From assembly GCF_002807035.1 (NCBI RefSeq), contig NZ_NIUC01000002.1:1331267-1395266 (forward strand): a stretch of DNA of 64,000 nucleotides, in the 5' to 3' direction. The position numbers and the translations under genes were made by a program. This stretch comes from Algoriphagus formosus (GTDB taxonomy: Bacteria > Bacteroidota > Bacteroidia > Cytophagales > Cyclobacteriaceae). This document shows positions 52,568 through 62,305 of this stretch, piece by piece. The notes beneath the pieces were generated by a model. The model ran no database searches and was not told where the DNA came from. It saw nothing but the letters and a program-made list of their open reading frames with translations. Within the stretch, counting starts at the first letter, position 1, and the number at the start of each line of letters is the position of its first letter.

Positions 52568-52998
52568 GCAAAGATTTTTTTATAGATCGGTTTTCGATAC
52601 ATAAACTGTCCCCAAAGTGCCGGATAGAGTATCCAAGTCATAATTTTAAACGGAGCTTCGTATTCGATCTCATCCCGGATGATGCTTTGATCCCCTTTTT
52701 TGATGATTCGGTGTTTATGCGTCCATTTTTTTAGGAAAAAAGGTAATTCTGTACCCTCATCCACGAAAAAGAATTCCTTTTCATTCGTTTGATCTTCTGT
52801 AATCAAACTGGTCCACTTCTGCTTGAAGAGTAAAAAATTCAGTTCTAATGAAACTACATCCCCTTTTTGGGAACCGTCAAATTTGATCAATTTGACTGGT
52901 GGAAATGGTGGACTCAGGCGGGTGAATAGCTTTTCGTCAAAACCTTCTTTGACTTTTAGATAGTCTTGCTTGACGGGAGTTTCGATAGTTAGATTCAT
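52564..52998 (-). CDS. SRPBCC-fold protein
   Basis: The ATG at 52998 gives MNLTIETPVKQDYLKVKEGF, and the upstream extension is inside the previous gene. The protein (144 residues) shows the START/SRPBCC pattern: a N-terminal strand with VKQDYLKVKEGFDEKLF, then PVKLIKFDGSQKGDVVSLEL and a long C-terminal helix region ending YRKPIYKKIFA. It overlaps the end of the oxidase subunit III-like gene by 4 bases (ATGA) and ends against the Fur-family gene. Probably a small-molecule or lipid binder. Confidence 0.7.
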   Translation of the reverse strand: MNLTIETPVKQDYLKVKEGFDEKLFTRLSPPFPPVKLIKFDGSQKGDVVSLELNFLLFKQKWTSLITEDQTNEKEFFFVDEGTELPFFLKKWTHKHRIIKKGDQSIIRDEIEYEAPFKIMTWILYPALWGQFMYRKPIYKKIFA

Positions 52999-53609
52999 AG
53001 GCTGACAGCGAATAAGAGAAATAAAATCAGCCAAATCCCATCCATAAATTGCCAATAAACGGTGAATAGGCGAAGCCGCATTTTTTCGAAAGGATTGGTG
53101 AAAAGAATGAGACGCTTCACCTCATCATTTTTCCTGTTTCGGAGTTGAGCCCAAAGAATCACTGCAAAAATCATGGCTCCCAAAAGGTGAAAAATGTGAA
53201 TACCTGACAGTACATACAAGAAGCTACCACTGGGAATCCCTTGGAAATCTATGCCCATGCTTTGTAACTCTTTCCAACCGGTAATTTGCAGGCCGGTGAA
53301 AAGCAGTCCTAGAAGCAAGGTAACTCCCAAGGCTCGGATTACTTTTTCGGCATTCTCCTCTTGAAAATATATTCGAATTCTTGTGGCTGTGTAGCCGCTA
53401 CTGACCAGCAAAAAGGTTGAAATCAGAAATGAGACGGGAATTTTTTTATTCATTCCTCCCAATTGATCCAATCCGGAAAAAAGAAAGGCAACAGTCAAGA
53501 AGAGGAAAATAAGTCCGCTACCAAACATTCCCAAATACAAGAGTGTCTCGTAGGGATGCATGTCTTCAATGCGCTGGAACCAGGTTTTATTGTCAGAAGT
53601 AACACTCAT
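52995..53609 (-). CDS. Haem-copper oxidase subunit III-like membrane protein
   Basis: The ATG at 53609 begins MSVTSDNKTWFQRIEDMHPY; a TTG upstream is less likely. The protein (about 204 residues) has five membrane segments and the family-typical YVLSGIHIFHLLGAMIFAVI and VYWQFMDGIWLILFLLF, both matching cytochrome c oxidase subunit III. Subunits I and II are not nearby, so it may be an orphan subunit or serve a distinct complex. The SRPBCC gene follows in the same direction. Confidence 0.8.
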   Translation of the reverse strand: MSVTSDNKTWFQRIEDMHPYETLLYLGMFGSGLIFLFLTVAFLFSGLDQLGGMNKKIPVSFLISTFLLVSSGYTATRIRIYFQEENAEKVIRALGVTLLLGLLFTGLQITGWKELQSMGIDFQGIPSGSFLYVLSGIHIFHLLGAMIFAVILWAQLRNRKNDEVKRLILFTNPFEKMRLRLFTVYWQFMDGIWLILFLLFAVSL

Positions 53610-53718
53610 CGCTTGCAAAACAATTTAAACGGGCTTAGGTTCATGAAATATCGTTTTTGAGAGCCGAAAAAAATGAAATCGGCTAACTTGCGTCCCCAAA
53701 CCAATATCCCCCTACACC

Positions 53719-56700
53719 TTGGATAGAGACTCCTTCCTTTCGATTTATCACGGAGATCCATTTTTGAGACAGTTTAGTGAAAAGCTGGCCCATGCTGAGC
53801 AGGCCAATTTTCAACTCAGAGGCCTGTCTGGCAGTCTGGACATGGTGGTCTTTACTACCATCTTTCAGCGATTGGGTGGCTTTCACCTGATCATCGCCCA
53901 AGACAAGGAGGAGGCCGCCTACCTGAATACAGATCTTCAGAATCTTTTGGGAAGAGAAGATTTTCCCATTTTCCCTTCCAGCTTCAAAAAACCCTATCAG
54001 TACGAGGAGGTGGATAACGCAAATGTCCTTTTGCGATCAGAGATTTTGAGTCGCGTTTTGGAGGGGCAGGAAAAGGATGAAATCATCATCACTTATCCAG
54101 AGGCGCTTTATGAAAAAGTGATTAACAAACGCTCCCTCAAAGAGAACACATTTCAGGCAAAAGTAGGAGAGCAAGTGGATATGGAATTTGTGGCAGAATT
54201 GCTCCATAGCTACGATTTTGAGCGGACTGACTTTGTGTATGAGCCTGGGCAATTTGCTATTCGTGGAGGGATTTTGGATGTCTTTTCCTTCTCTAATGAG
54301 CATCCCTATCGCTTGGAGCTTTTTGGGAAAGAAATCGAAAGCATCCGAACCTTTGATCCGGAATCTCAACTCTCGATCGCCTCAGTGGATCAATTATCCC
54401 TGATTCCCAATACGCAGACTAAGCTACTTCAAGAAGTACGGCAGTCATTTTTGGGCTTCTTACCTGAGAAGGCAAACCTGTGGATCAAAGATTATCAACT
54501 GACCGCGGATGTGATGACTGAGTGTTTTCATCGGGCAGAAGTGGCTTTTGATCAGATTTTGGCCAAAACCAATCAGACTAAGACAGTACTCAAGCCGGAG
54601 GATCTTTTTGAAAAGGGAGAGGATCTTATCAAGCAGGTCAAAGCCTTTAAAGTGATTGAGTTTGGGAAACAGTTTTATCTGAAAAACTCTGAGAAACTGG
54701 CCTGGGATTCCAAGCCGCAGCCCTCATTTAATAAGAATTTTGACCTTTTGGTAGAGACGCTGGCGGAAAATGAAAAGCAGGGCTTGACCAATCTTATCAC
54801 CGGAGAAAACTCCAAGCAAATCGACCGACTCATGGGGATTTTTGCTGAGTTGGACCCAACTCTTCAGGTACAAACCTTGATTTTGGGCCTTCGGGAAGGA
54901 TTTGAAGACCGTCAAAACAAACTGATTTGCTACACCGATCATCAGCTTTTTGAGCGATTTCACCGATACCGCTCACGCAAAAAAGCCAGTAAGTCGAAGG
55001 CACTTACATTAAAAGAATTGAAAGCGCTTCACCCCGGGGATTATGTGGTCCACGTGGATTATGGGGTAGGGCGATTTGCAGGCCTAGAAAAAGTAGAAGT
55101 AGGAGGCAAAATGCAGGAGGCAGTTCGACTGGTTTTCCGGGACGATGACTTGCTCTATGTGAATATTCATTCACTGCATAAAATTTCGAAATATTCAGGT
55201 CAGGAGGGTCAAGCACCTTCCATGTCCAAGCTAGGTTCCCCCGAATGGGAAAACAAGAAGAAACGAGCCAAAAAGCAGGTCAAGGATATTGCCAAGGACT
55301 TAATTGCCCTGTATGCAAAAAGACGATCAGCGCCTGGTTTTGCCTTTTCGAGAGATGCCGTGATGCAGGTGGAATTGGAGAGTAGCTTTATCTACGAAGA
55401 TACCCCAGATCAGGCTTTGGCTACGGCGGATGTCAAGACCGACATGGAAAAAAGCTATCCGATGGACCGCTTAGTCTGCGGAGATGTAGGATTTGGTAAA
55501 ACTGAGGTGGCGATTCGTGCTGCATTTAAAGCAGTGAATGATGGGAAGCAGGTCGCTGTGCTGGTTCCTACTACGATTTTGGCCATGCAGCATTTTCATA
55601 CCTTCAAAGAGCGGCTTTCAGGCTTCCCTGTTACGGTCGATTATATCAATAGATTCCGTACGGCCAAGGAGACCAAAGTAATCATGGAGGAAGTCAAGGC
55701 CGGCAAAATCGATATTCTCATCGGTACCCATAAAATCGTAAATAAGAGTTTGATATTCAAGGATTTGGGACTGCTGATTATTGATGAGGAGCAAAAGTTT
55801 GGGGTGCGGGTCAAAGATCAGCTCAAAAATTTGAGAGTCAATGTAGACGTCCTGACTCTAACGGCCACTCCGATCCCAAGGACCTTGCATTTTTCTCTGA
55901 TGGGAGCACGGGACTTATCGGTGATTTCTACGCCGCCGCCAAACAGGCAGCCGGTGACGACAGAGGTTCATTCATTTCAGGAGGAAATCATCCGAGATGC
56001 GGTGGCTTATGAGTTGCGAAGAGGAGGTCAGGTCTTTTTTGTGCATAATCGGGTTGGGGAGATCGACTCCATCGCCAATTTGATCAAAAAGCTGGTTCCT
56101 GATGCGAGAGTGGTAGGAGCTCATGGTCAGATGGATGGTAAAAAACTGGAGAAAATCATGGTTGACTTTATCGATCATGAGTACGATGTGCTGATCTCGA
56201 CCAATATCATTGAGTCCGGTCTGGATATCCCAAATGCCAATACCATCATCATTAATCGGGCGCACATGTTTGGACTGAGTGACCTGCATCAAATGCGCGG
56301 AAGGGTAGGAAGAAGCAATAAAAAGGCCTTTTGCTACTTGCTGACAACACCCATGTCAGGTTTGACTCCGGAATCCAGAAAGCGGCTTCAGACATTGGAA
56401 GAGTTTTCAGATTTAGGGGATGGCTTCAAGGTGGCGATGCGTGACTTGGATATTCGCGGGGCCGGAAACCTGCTCGGTGCCGAGCAAAGTGGATTTATCA
56501 CAGATTTGGGCTTTGAGATGTATCACAAAATCCTGGATGAGGCTGTGCAGGAGTTGAAGGAAAATGAGTTTGCTGCCCTATTTGAAGTGGATTTGAAAGA
56601 AAAGGTAAAAGTGCTGGTTCAGGACTGTACGGTTGAGACAGATTTGGAGCTCCTTATACCTGAAGAATATGTGGCCAATATCAGCGAGCGATTGAGTCTT

Positions 56701-57072
56701 TATTCCAAGCTGGACTCGATCAAAAATGAGGAAGAGCTGGCTCAGTTTGCCCAAATGTTACACGATCGCTTTGGGCCTGTTCCGGATGTGGTGAATGATT
56801 TGATGGAAACCGTCCGATTACGATGGAAGGCGGAAAAGTTGGGAATAGAGAAGCTCGTGATGAAAAATGGGCAGATGAAATGCCATTTGCTTCCATCTGA
56901 TAGAGGGGATTTCTACTCTTCACCTACCTTCTTGAAAATCATGCAATTTGCTCAGTCTAATTCGAAATACTTTAAAATAAAAGAGTACAAGAATCGTTTG
57001 ATTCTTACCATTTCGGATGTTTCGAGCATTTCAAAGGGTCAAAAGTGGCTAAATGACATGCTAGAAAGCTAA
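53719..57072 (+). CDS. mfd: Transcription-repair coupling factor Mfd
   Basis: An 1117-residue enzyme that removes stalled RNA polymerase and recruits UvrA. The N-terminal UvrB-homology region covers about 1-340 (including DFPIFPSSFKKPYQYEEVDN and FAIRGGILDVFSFSNEHPYRLELFG, split as FAIRGGILDVFSF). The RNA-polymerase-interacting region follows with HPGDYVVHVDYGVGRFAGLE near 437. The translocase motor shows VCGDVGFGKTEVAIRAAFKA (Walker A), LLIIDEEQKFGVRVK (Walker B), LTATPIPRTLHFSLMG and MRGRVGRSNKKAFCYLL. The start appears to be TTG at 53719, since no ATG lies between it and the upstream stop at 53674. Confidence 0.97.
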   Translation: MDRDSFLSIYHGDPFLRQFSEKLAHAEQANFQLRGLSGSLDMVVFTTIFQRLGGFHLIIAQDKEEAAYLNTDLQNLLGREDFPIFPSSFKKPYQYEEVDNANVLLRSEILSRVLEGQEKDEIIITYPEALYEKVINKRSLKENTFQAKVGEQVDMEFVAELLHSYDFERTDFVYEPGQFAIRGGILDVFSFSNEHPYRLELFGKEIESIRTFDPESQLSIASVDQLSLIPNTQTKLLQEVRQSFLGFLPEKANLWIKDYQLTADVMTECFHRAEVAFDQILAKTNQTKTVLKPEDLFEKGEDLIKQVKAFKVIEFGKQFYLKNSEKLAWDSKPQPSFNKNFDLLVETLAENEKQGLTNLITGENSKQIDRLMGIFAELDPTLQVQTLILGLREGFEDRQNKLICYTDHQLFERFHRYRSRKKASKSKALTLKELKALHPGDYVVHVDYGVGRFAGLEKVEVGGKMQEAVRLVFRDDDLLYVNIHSLHKISKYSGQEGQAPSMSKLGSPEWENKKKRAKKQVKDIAKDLIALYAKRRSAPGFAFSRDAVMQVELESSFIYEDTPDQALATADVKTDMEKSYPMDRLVCGDVGFGKTEVAIRAAFKAVNDGKQVAVLVPTTILAMQHFHTFKERLSGFPVTVDYINRFRTAKETKVIMEEVKAGKIDILIGTHKIVNKSLIFKDLGLLIIDEEQKFGVRVKDQLKNLRVNVDVLTLTATPIPRTLHFSLMGARDLSVISTPPPNRQPVTTEVHSFQEEIIRDAVAYELRRGGQVFFVHNRVGEIDSIANLIKKLVPDARVVGAHGQMDGKKLEKIMVDFIDHEYDVLISTNIIESGLDIPNANTIIINRAHMFGLSDLHQMRGRVGRSNKKAFCYLLTTPMSGLTPESRKRLQTLEEFSDLGDGFKVAMRDLDIRGAGNLLGAEQSGFITDLGFEMYHKILDEAVQELKENEFAALFEVDLKEKVKVLVQDCTVETDLELLIPEEYVANISERLSLYSKLDSIKNEEELAQFAQMLHDRFGPVPDVVNDLMETVRLRWKAEKLGIEKLVMKNGQMKCHLLPSDRGDFYSSPTFLKIMQFAQSNSKYFKIKEYKNRLILTISDVSSISKGQKWLNDMLES

Positions 57073-57186
57073 TTTTACAAAAATTTAACTGGCATAAATA
57101 TTGCACTTTCGCACCCAAAATTTGTCGTTTCAGCTCCGATTAGACGCAAAGGCCTTAATTCGAAGACTTTGTACGGATTTGAAAGA

Positions 57187-57218
57187 TTGGAAGTCCTTGG
57201 AAAGGGGACTATATTAGC
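57187..57218 (+). promoter_or_regulatory. Candidate promoter of gldJ
   Basis: TTG at 57187-57189, 20 bases, then TATATTAG at 57210-57217, close to the Bacteroidota consensus. It is placed about 30 bases ahead of the ATG at 57249. A second weaker site, TAAATATTGCA, is at 57095-57105. Confidence 0.4.
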
Positions 57219-57248
57219 ACCCTAAAATTGATTTAAATTTCTATTTAT

Positions 57249-58472
57249 ATGCATTTGACTAAAAAACCTTGGGGATTGTGGGCTGCAGCCTTCTTAATTG
57301 TAGGAGGATCAGTCTTATCTTCTTGCAACAAAACTCCTGGCTATGGTCGCCGTACGGCAAATAAGCCTGGTAAAAAAAGTGCTACCACGGGCGCTGAGTT
57401 CTCATTTGAGGAAAATGATACTACTCAGTTCTTCGTAGCAAAAAATGCTGAGCAAATCCCTGGGCCAAACTTGAAATTCATTCAAGGAGGTCGGGCAGTA
57501 TTGGGCTCTCAAGAAGAAGATGTCATGGCTTTCCGTGACAACTTGGAGCGCACGGTGACTGTCGCGAATTTTTATTTGGATGAAACAGAAATCACGAATA
57601 ACGATTACCGTGAGTTTCTTTTTGATATGAAGAGCAAAGTCAGTGCAGACTCATTGCAGAAATTGGAGCCCCGTGAAGATGTATGGGGTGGCGCTCTTTC
57701 CTTCAATGACATGTATCAGTCCTACTACTTCCGATTCCCTGGATTTAATTTTTATCCGGTAGCCGGTGTGTCTTGGACACAAGCAAATGTATACTCAAAA
57801 TGGAGAACAGATTACGTCCAGGAGTTGATCAGAAAAGAAAGAGAAATCGATTCTACCTTTACCAAATCTCAATTGATCGAGCGTGGAGTAGCCATGGCTG
57901 ACTTCCGTCTTCCTTCAGAAGCTGAGTGGGAGTATGCTGCAAAAGCGATGATCGGAACTCAGTACCTTGATGAGAATCAGGAGTACGGAAGAATCTATCC
58001 TTGGGATGGTCGTGGCGTTCGTAATCCTTACAACGTGAAGCGTAAAGGAAAGCAAGGTGATTTCCTGGCTAACTTCAAAAGAGGACGTGGTGACTACGGT
58101 GGTATATCAGGTAATCAAAGAAATGACGGCGAAATCCTTCCTACCAACGTGTATGACATGGCTCCAAATGATTTCGGATTGTACCACATGGCTGGTAATA
58201 TGAATGAGTGGGTATATGATGTCTACCGTCCATTGACTTACCAAGATGCTGATGACCTTAACCCACTTCGAAAAGATGGGTATGGCGATGAAGAAGAAAA
58301 CTACGAGGTATCTATGCTTACTGACGAAATGAGAGTCTACAAAGGCGGAAGCTGGAGAGATGTTACTTATTGGTTAGCACCAGGTACTAGAAGATTTATG
58401 CATGAAGATTCTGCTACCAATCATATTGGCTTCAGATGTGCAATGATCTCTATCGGAGAAAGAGGCAAATAA
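57249..58472 (+). CDS. gldJ: Gliding-motility lipoprotein, GldJ-like (SUMF1/FGE fold)
   Basis: A 407-residue lipoprotein: signal with lipobox LSSC near residues 23-26. The body has the formylglycine-enzyme-like fold: GPNLKFIQGGRAVLGSQEED, VANFYLDETEITNNDYREFL, YPVAGVSWTQANVYSKWRTD, FRLPSEAEWEYAAKAM, YHMAGNMNEWVYDVYRP and VYKGGSWRDVTYWLAPGTRR. It matches GldJ/GldK-type proteins of the gliding and type IX secretion system, though at 407 residues it is shorter than flavobacterial GldJ. The GldK/GldJ choice is not certain. It lacks the catalytic pair of true sulfatase maturases as far as can be seen, and stands alone. Confidence 0.75.
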   Translation: MHLTKKPWGLWAAAFLIVGGSVLSSCNKTPGYGRRTANKPGKKSATTGAEFSFEENDTTQFFVAKNAEQIPGPNLKFIQGGRAVLGSQEEDVMAFRDNLERTVTVANFYLDETEITNNDYREFLFDMKSKVSADSLQKLEPREDVWGGALSFNDMYQSYYFRFPGFNFYPVAGVSWTQANVYSKWRTDYVQELIRKEREIDSTFTKSQLIERGVAMADFRLPSEAEWEYAAKAMIGTQYLDENQEYGRIYPWDGRGVRNPYNVKRKGKQGDFLANFKRGRGDYGGISGNQRNDGEILPTNVYDMAPNDFGLYHMAGNMNEWVYDVYRPLTYQDADDLNPLRKDGYGDEEENYEVSMLTDEMRVYKGGSWRDVTYWLAPGTRRFMHEDSATNHIGFRCAMISIGERGK

Positions 58473-58494
58473 GAAAGAATAGATATAAAATCGT

Positions 58495-58529
58495 AAAGCC
58501 CGCTGAAATTCAATTTCAGCGGGCTTTTT
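58495..58529. terminator. Terminator between gldJ and ohr
   Basis: AAAGCCCGCTGAAAT and ATTTCAGCGGGCTTT form a perfect 15-base-pair stem with a tiny loop and a T tract. It serves the convergent genes. Confidence 0.9.
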
Positions 58530-58550
58530 GTATGAATGAATCCTGTGAAT

Positions 58551-58973
58551 TTATTCTACAGCTTTCACATTCACTTCAATATTTCCTCGTGTTGCCTTGG
58601 AATAAGGACAAACTTGATGGGCTGCTTCAACTAGCTTTTGAGCCTCTTCAAGTGATGAAGCATGAGGAATTTTAACCTCAATATCCACCGCTAAACCGAA
58701 GCTTTCGGGGCCATAGTTTCCTAGGTGTACTTTGGCTTTGATTTCAGAATCCCGGAGACTTGTGTTTCCAGCTACTGCTCCAAGAGCCCCACCAAAGCAA
58801 GAAGCATAAGCTGCCGCAAAAAACTGCTCAGGGTTTGTTTTTTCTCCATCTCCACCGATTTCCTTTGGCATGGATACGTCAAAATCTAATTTTCCATCAT
58901 CGGTTCGGACGTGACCCTTTCTTCCTCCGGTATTGATGGCTACTGCCGTGTAATCAATGTTTAGTTTTTCCAT
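58551..58973 (-). CDS. ohr: Organic hydroperoxide reductase Ohr (OsmC superfamily)
   Basis: A 140-residue peroxiredoxin-like protein that reduces organic hydroperoxides. The two redox cysteines are in ASCFGGAL (about Cys59) and VCPYSKATRGNIEV (about Cys122), the hallmark of Ohr. GGDGEKTNPEQFFAAAYASC is the other conserved stretch. A MarR-family gene lies 6 bases upstream in the same direction, as with OhrR-Ohr pairs. Confidence 0.93.
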   Translation of the reverse strand: MEKLNIDYTAVAINTGGRKGHVRTDDGKLDFDVSMPKEIGGDGEKTNPEQFFAAAYASCFGGALGAVAGNTSLRDSEIKAKVHLGNYGPESFGLAVDIEVKIPHASSLEEAQKLVEAAHQVCPYSKATRGNIEVNVKAVE

Positions 58974-58979
58974 ATGTGA

Positions 58980-59405
58980 TTAATCAAGTGATTTTAATTT
59001 TGATAACATTCCGGATAATGAACTGTTCAATTTTTCCAATTGAGGATCACTGATCAATTCAATTTCTTCAGAAAAGACTTTCAACAGTTCTTCTACTTTT
59101 CCTTGTAAAGTTTTTCCGGGGTAGGTTAACTCTACTTTTACTTTTCGCTCGTCCTCTTCACTTCGAATTCGTCTAAGGTAGTTTTGAGCTTCCAGTTTTT
59201 TCAAAAGTGGAGTCAAAGTACCTGAATCCAATTCTAATTTTTTGCCGATTTGATTTACATATTGCCCGTCTTGTTCCCAAAGTACGGCCAAGGTTAGGTA
59301 TTGGGTGTAGGTAAGCCCAACTTCATCCAGGCTCACTTGGATTTTTTGGATCAACAGCCTTGAATTGCTGTAAAGCAGGTAAGCTAAATCAGATATTGAG
59401 TTCAT
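58980..59405 (-). CDS. MarR-family regulator paired with ohr (OhrR-like, without cysteine)
   Basis: A 141-residue winged-helix protein: GLTYTQYLTLAVLWEQDGQY, the recognition helix region LELDSGTLTPLLKKLEAQNY, and the wing LRRIRSEEDERKVKVELTYPG. This matches OhrR in length and order. OhrR proteins sense peroxide through a Cys near residue 15-22 (in the LCFALYSASR stretch). Here the equivalent is LAYLLYSNSR, and the whole protein contains no Cys at all. So it must respond to something else or repress constitutively. It is upstream of ohr in one operon. Confidence 0.85.
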   Translation of the reverse strand: MNSISDLAYLLYSNSRLLIQKIQVSLDEVGLTYTQYLTLAVLWEQDGQYVNQIGKKLELDSGTLTPLLKKLEAQNYLRRIRSEEDERKVKVELTYPGKTLQGKVEELLKVFSEEIELISDPQLEKLNSSLSGMLSKLKSLD

Positions 59406-59444
59406 GTATTTTCAATTTGACTCAATTTAATTGAAAAAACTTAT

Positions 59445-60989
59445 TTATTCTTTTTTGGGCTCTGATATTTTGGGAGGCTTTCTATGCTTTGTACCCTGTT
59501 CGTAGGCATAGGTCAGTCTGATCAGTGTAGGCTCGGAATACATTCTTCCCAAAAACTGAAGCCCTGCCGGAAGATCATTGTTGGTAAAACCCATGGGAAC
59601 AGTAAACGCTGGCTGACCGGTATGGGGGGAGATGATTTGACTATTATCTCCGCGGTATTCCTCCTGAAAGCGTTCGATTCTTGCCGCCGGGTAATTCCAA
59701 GAAGGGTAAACAATAGCGTCCAACTGAAGAGAATCCATGACCGCTTCGATAGCTTCCCGAAAAGCGATTCTTCGTGGGTCTTCATAGGCATTTCCACAAT
59801 CCTCTGCTTCCAGTCCCCATCTTCCGGAATTCCCTGCCATCATTTCTAATCGGTCCATGGCAAACTGTGAATTGGAACCAACACGAATGATGTCTTCCAA
59901 AGTCTGAACACTGTCATTTTTCACATATTCAGATAAAAAAGCCTCAAGATCTTCTTGAAAAGTAGCACACCACTGATTCTGCCGTAGTTCAGAGAAGTTA
60001 GGAATGACTACGGGGTCAATTACTTCGGCGCCCAGACTTTCTAGATCAAGTATGGCTTTTTCAAATAATCCGGAGATTTCTGAATCCATGTCTTCAGTTA
60101 GCTCTCGTAGCACTCCGATTCGGGCATTTTCAAGTCCACTCTTCACCAAAAACTGTTGATAATCTACCTCAGTTTTTCCCTTGGAATACTCAGTCAGGGG
60201 ATCTTTTGGATCGATCCCTACCATGACTTCCATGACTCGGGTCGCGTCTTCTACGGTGCGGCACATGGGCCCAACTACGTCATTTCGAAGATAAAGGGGT
60301 ACGATTCCAGTTCTTGAAATTAAGCCCAATGTGGTGCGGAAACCTACCAAAGCATTATGTGAGGAAGGACCTCTGATAGAGTTTCCGGTATCAGTTCCAA
60401 GACCAACAGTTCCAAAATTAGCCGCTACAGCTGCTCCCGTTCCACCACTTGATCCTGCGGGGACATGGTCCAGATTGTAGGGGTTTCGGGTTGTGCCAAA
60501 GGTGGAGCTTTCTGAATGCATGGGCGAGAATGCCCATTCGGCCATATTGGATTTTGCCAAAATGATGGCTCCGGCATCTACCAGTTTCGCAATGATAGGA
60601 GCATCTTCATCGGGGATGAAGTCTTTCAAGGCCAGTGAACCCGCGGTGGTCGGAAGCCCTCTCGTATTGATATTGTCCTTGACGATAAGCGGAATCCCGT
60701 GGAGTGGACGAAGCTTCCCGGTATTTTTCAGCTCTTGATCCAAGGCCTTTGCTTGATTCAATGCTTCCCCATTAATCACAGAGATGGAATTGATGCGCTC
60801 ATCCAAGCTCTCTATTCTCTCCAAATAGGCTCTGGTTAATTGCTCAGCAGTATAGTCTCCCGAAAGATAGGCTTCATGAATTTCCGAAATGCTCAGCTCT
60901 GAGAGTTGGATCGCTTTTTCTTCTTGAGAAGTTTGGCAGCCAAATCCAATTAGAATACCAATTAAGGCGAGAAATAGATTCTTATTCAT
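59445..60989 (-). CDS. Amidase-signature-family lipoprotein
   Basis: A 514-residue enzyme of the amidase signature family, related to GatA. LIVKDNINTRGLPTTAGS carries the catalytic Lys, and GSSGGTGAAVAANFGTVGLG followed by DTGNSIRGPSSHNALVGFR the two catalytic Ser residues. The leader MNKNLFLALIGILIGFGC ends in a lipobox, so it is anchored at the cell envelope. It hydrolyses an amide. It is not the tRNA amidotransferase, given its signal. The Gfo/Idh gene follows the same direction upstream. Confidence 0.9.
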   Translation of the reverse strand: MNKNLFLALIGILIGFGCQTSQEEKAIQLSELSISEIHEAYLSGDYTAEQLTRAYLERIESLDERINSISVINGEALNQAKALDQELKNTGKLRPLHGIPLIVKDNINTRGLPTTAGSLALKDFIPDEDAPIIAKLVDAGAIILAKSNMAEWAFSPMHSESSTFGTTRNPYNLDHVPAGSSGGTGAAVAANFGTVGLGTDTGNSIRGPSSHNALVGFRTTLGLISRTGIVPLYLRNDVVGPMCRTVEDATRVMEVMVGIDPKDPLTEYSKGKTEVDYQQFLVKSGLENARIGVLRELTEDMDSEISGLFEKAILDLESLGAEVIDPVVIPNFSELRQNQWCATFQEDLEAFLSEYVKNDSVQTLEDIIRVGSNSQFAMDRLEMMAGNSGRWGLEAEDCGNAYEDPRRIAFREAIEAVMDSLQLDAIVYPSWNYPAARIERFQEEYRGDNSQIISPHTGQPAFTVPMGFTNNDLPAGLQFLGRMYSEPTLIRLTYAYEQGTKHRKPPKISEPKKE

Positions 60990-61012
60990 TCAAATTGATT
61001 TAAAAAGCCTCA

Positions 61013-62305
61013 TTAGCTCAGAGAAATACCGTTTTGGTAGGTGTAGTGAAGCTTGGTGTTGGCTTCAAAATCATCCCCAAAGTTTTGAGTGATGGGATCC
61101 CAAGAAAGAGGCCTATTCAATTCTTTGGCGATATTTCCAATGGTGCAAGATGTACAGGTACTATGTCCAATCTCTACCGGAACAATCGGGTCCTTACGCC
61201 GCTGAATGGATTCGATGAAATCAATGTAGTGCTGAGTGTAATTGAAATTTTCATCCTTTTTCTCTAGGCTGATTTCTGAAAGTGAGCTCTCAAAATTTCC
61301 TCTTGAAACCTTAATCCAGCCTTTTTCTCCAATGAATTTGACACCCTGTCTTCCTTCGTCAAAAGAAGTGATTTTCATAGGAGTTCCATTTTCAAATCTA
61401 TAAGTAAGTGGATTTTCACCCATCGGTGGAATCACCTCAACTGGCCCATTTCGGTCTTGGTTGAGACCCCATTGTGCCACATCAATCATATGTGCACCCC
61501 AGTCAGTCATCAATCCTCCGCCCGTTTCCTTAAACCAGCGCCAAGCGGCCCAAAGTTTTTCGTTTTCTACGGGATCAAGGGAAATAGGTGGGTTGAGATT
61601 TGGGTGATAAGGTAATTCGGGTAAGGGCCCTAGCCAAGCTTGCCAATCCAAACCTGCTGGGACGGCCTCTGGATTGAGATCGAATGGCTTGGGAAAGGGA
61701 TTTTCACCCACATGGACCAGTACTTCTTTGATTTGACCGAGGCTTCCTTTTTGCACATGTGCTGCGGCGGTTTGGAAATTGACTGCCGATCGCTGCATGC
61801 TACCCACTGCCAATACCGTCCCATTTTGCCTCACTGCTTTGACCAATTGCTGGCCTTCATAAACGGTAAAAGTCAATGGTTTTTCCAGATAAATATCCTT
61901 TTTGGCTCGACAGGCATCAATAGCCATCTTGGCATGCCAGTGGTCGGGAGAGGCAATCACCACAGCATCCACTTCATTACTAGCCAAAAGATCCCGGTAG
62001 TCTTCATATACTTTTAAGCTCAAAGGCTGAGTTTCGCGGGCAGCGTAAGCAGCTTTTACGCGCTCTTCAAATCGTGTCCTTTTCACTTCATATACATCAG
62101 CACCTGCCGTAACTTCTACTTCCGGTAACTGCATAAATCGATTAAGGAGCCCCATGGCTTGACGACCAACTCCAATGAATCCCAAGCGTACAGTCTTTTG
62201 GAAGTTGGACCGCTTGGAATGAGCGAAAGAAAAGCCCGGTGCTAAACTGAGACCTGCTCCAGCCAAGGCACTGGTCAGGAAGAATTTTCTTCTGGAAATA
62301 GCCAT
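61013..62305 (-). CDS. Gfo/Idh/MocA-family oxidoreductase with Tat signal
   Basis: A 430-residue protein starting MAISRRKFFLTSALAGAGLS, a twin-arginine leader (RRKFF), so it is exported folded. The Rossmann part is VRLGFIGVGRQAMGLLNRFM and the conserved EKP motif lies in IYLEKPLTFTVYEGQQLV. The C-terminal half includes GGGLMTDWGAHMIDVAQWGL. It is probably a periplasmic NAD(P)-dependent sugar oxidoreductase or lyase-like enzyme. It is divergent from oxyR and upstream of the amidase gene. Confidence 0.92.
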   Translation of the reverse strand: MAISRRKFFLTSALAGAGLSLAPGFSFAHSKRSNFQKTVRLGFIGVGRQAMGLLNRFMQLPEVEVTAGADVYEVKRTRFEERVKAAYAARETQPLSLKVYEDYRDLLASNEVDAVVIASPDHWHAKMAIDACRAKKDIYLEKPLTFTVYEGQQLVKAVRQNGTVLAVGSMQRSAVNFQTAAAHVQKGSLGQIKEVLVHVGENPFPKPFDLNPEAVPAGLDWQAWLGPLPELPYHPNLNPPISLDPVENEKLWAAWRWFKETGGGLMTDWGAHMIDVAQWGLNQDRNGPVEVIPPMGENPLTYRFENGTPMKITSFDEGRQGVKFIGEKGWIKVSRGNFESSLSEISLEKKDENFNYTQHYIDFIESIQRRKDPIVPVEIGHSTCTSCTIGNIAKELNRPLSWDPITQNFGDDFEANTKLHYTYQNGISLS

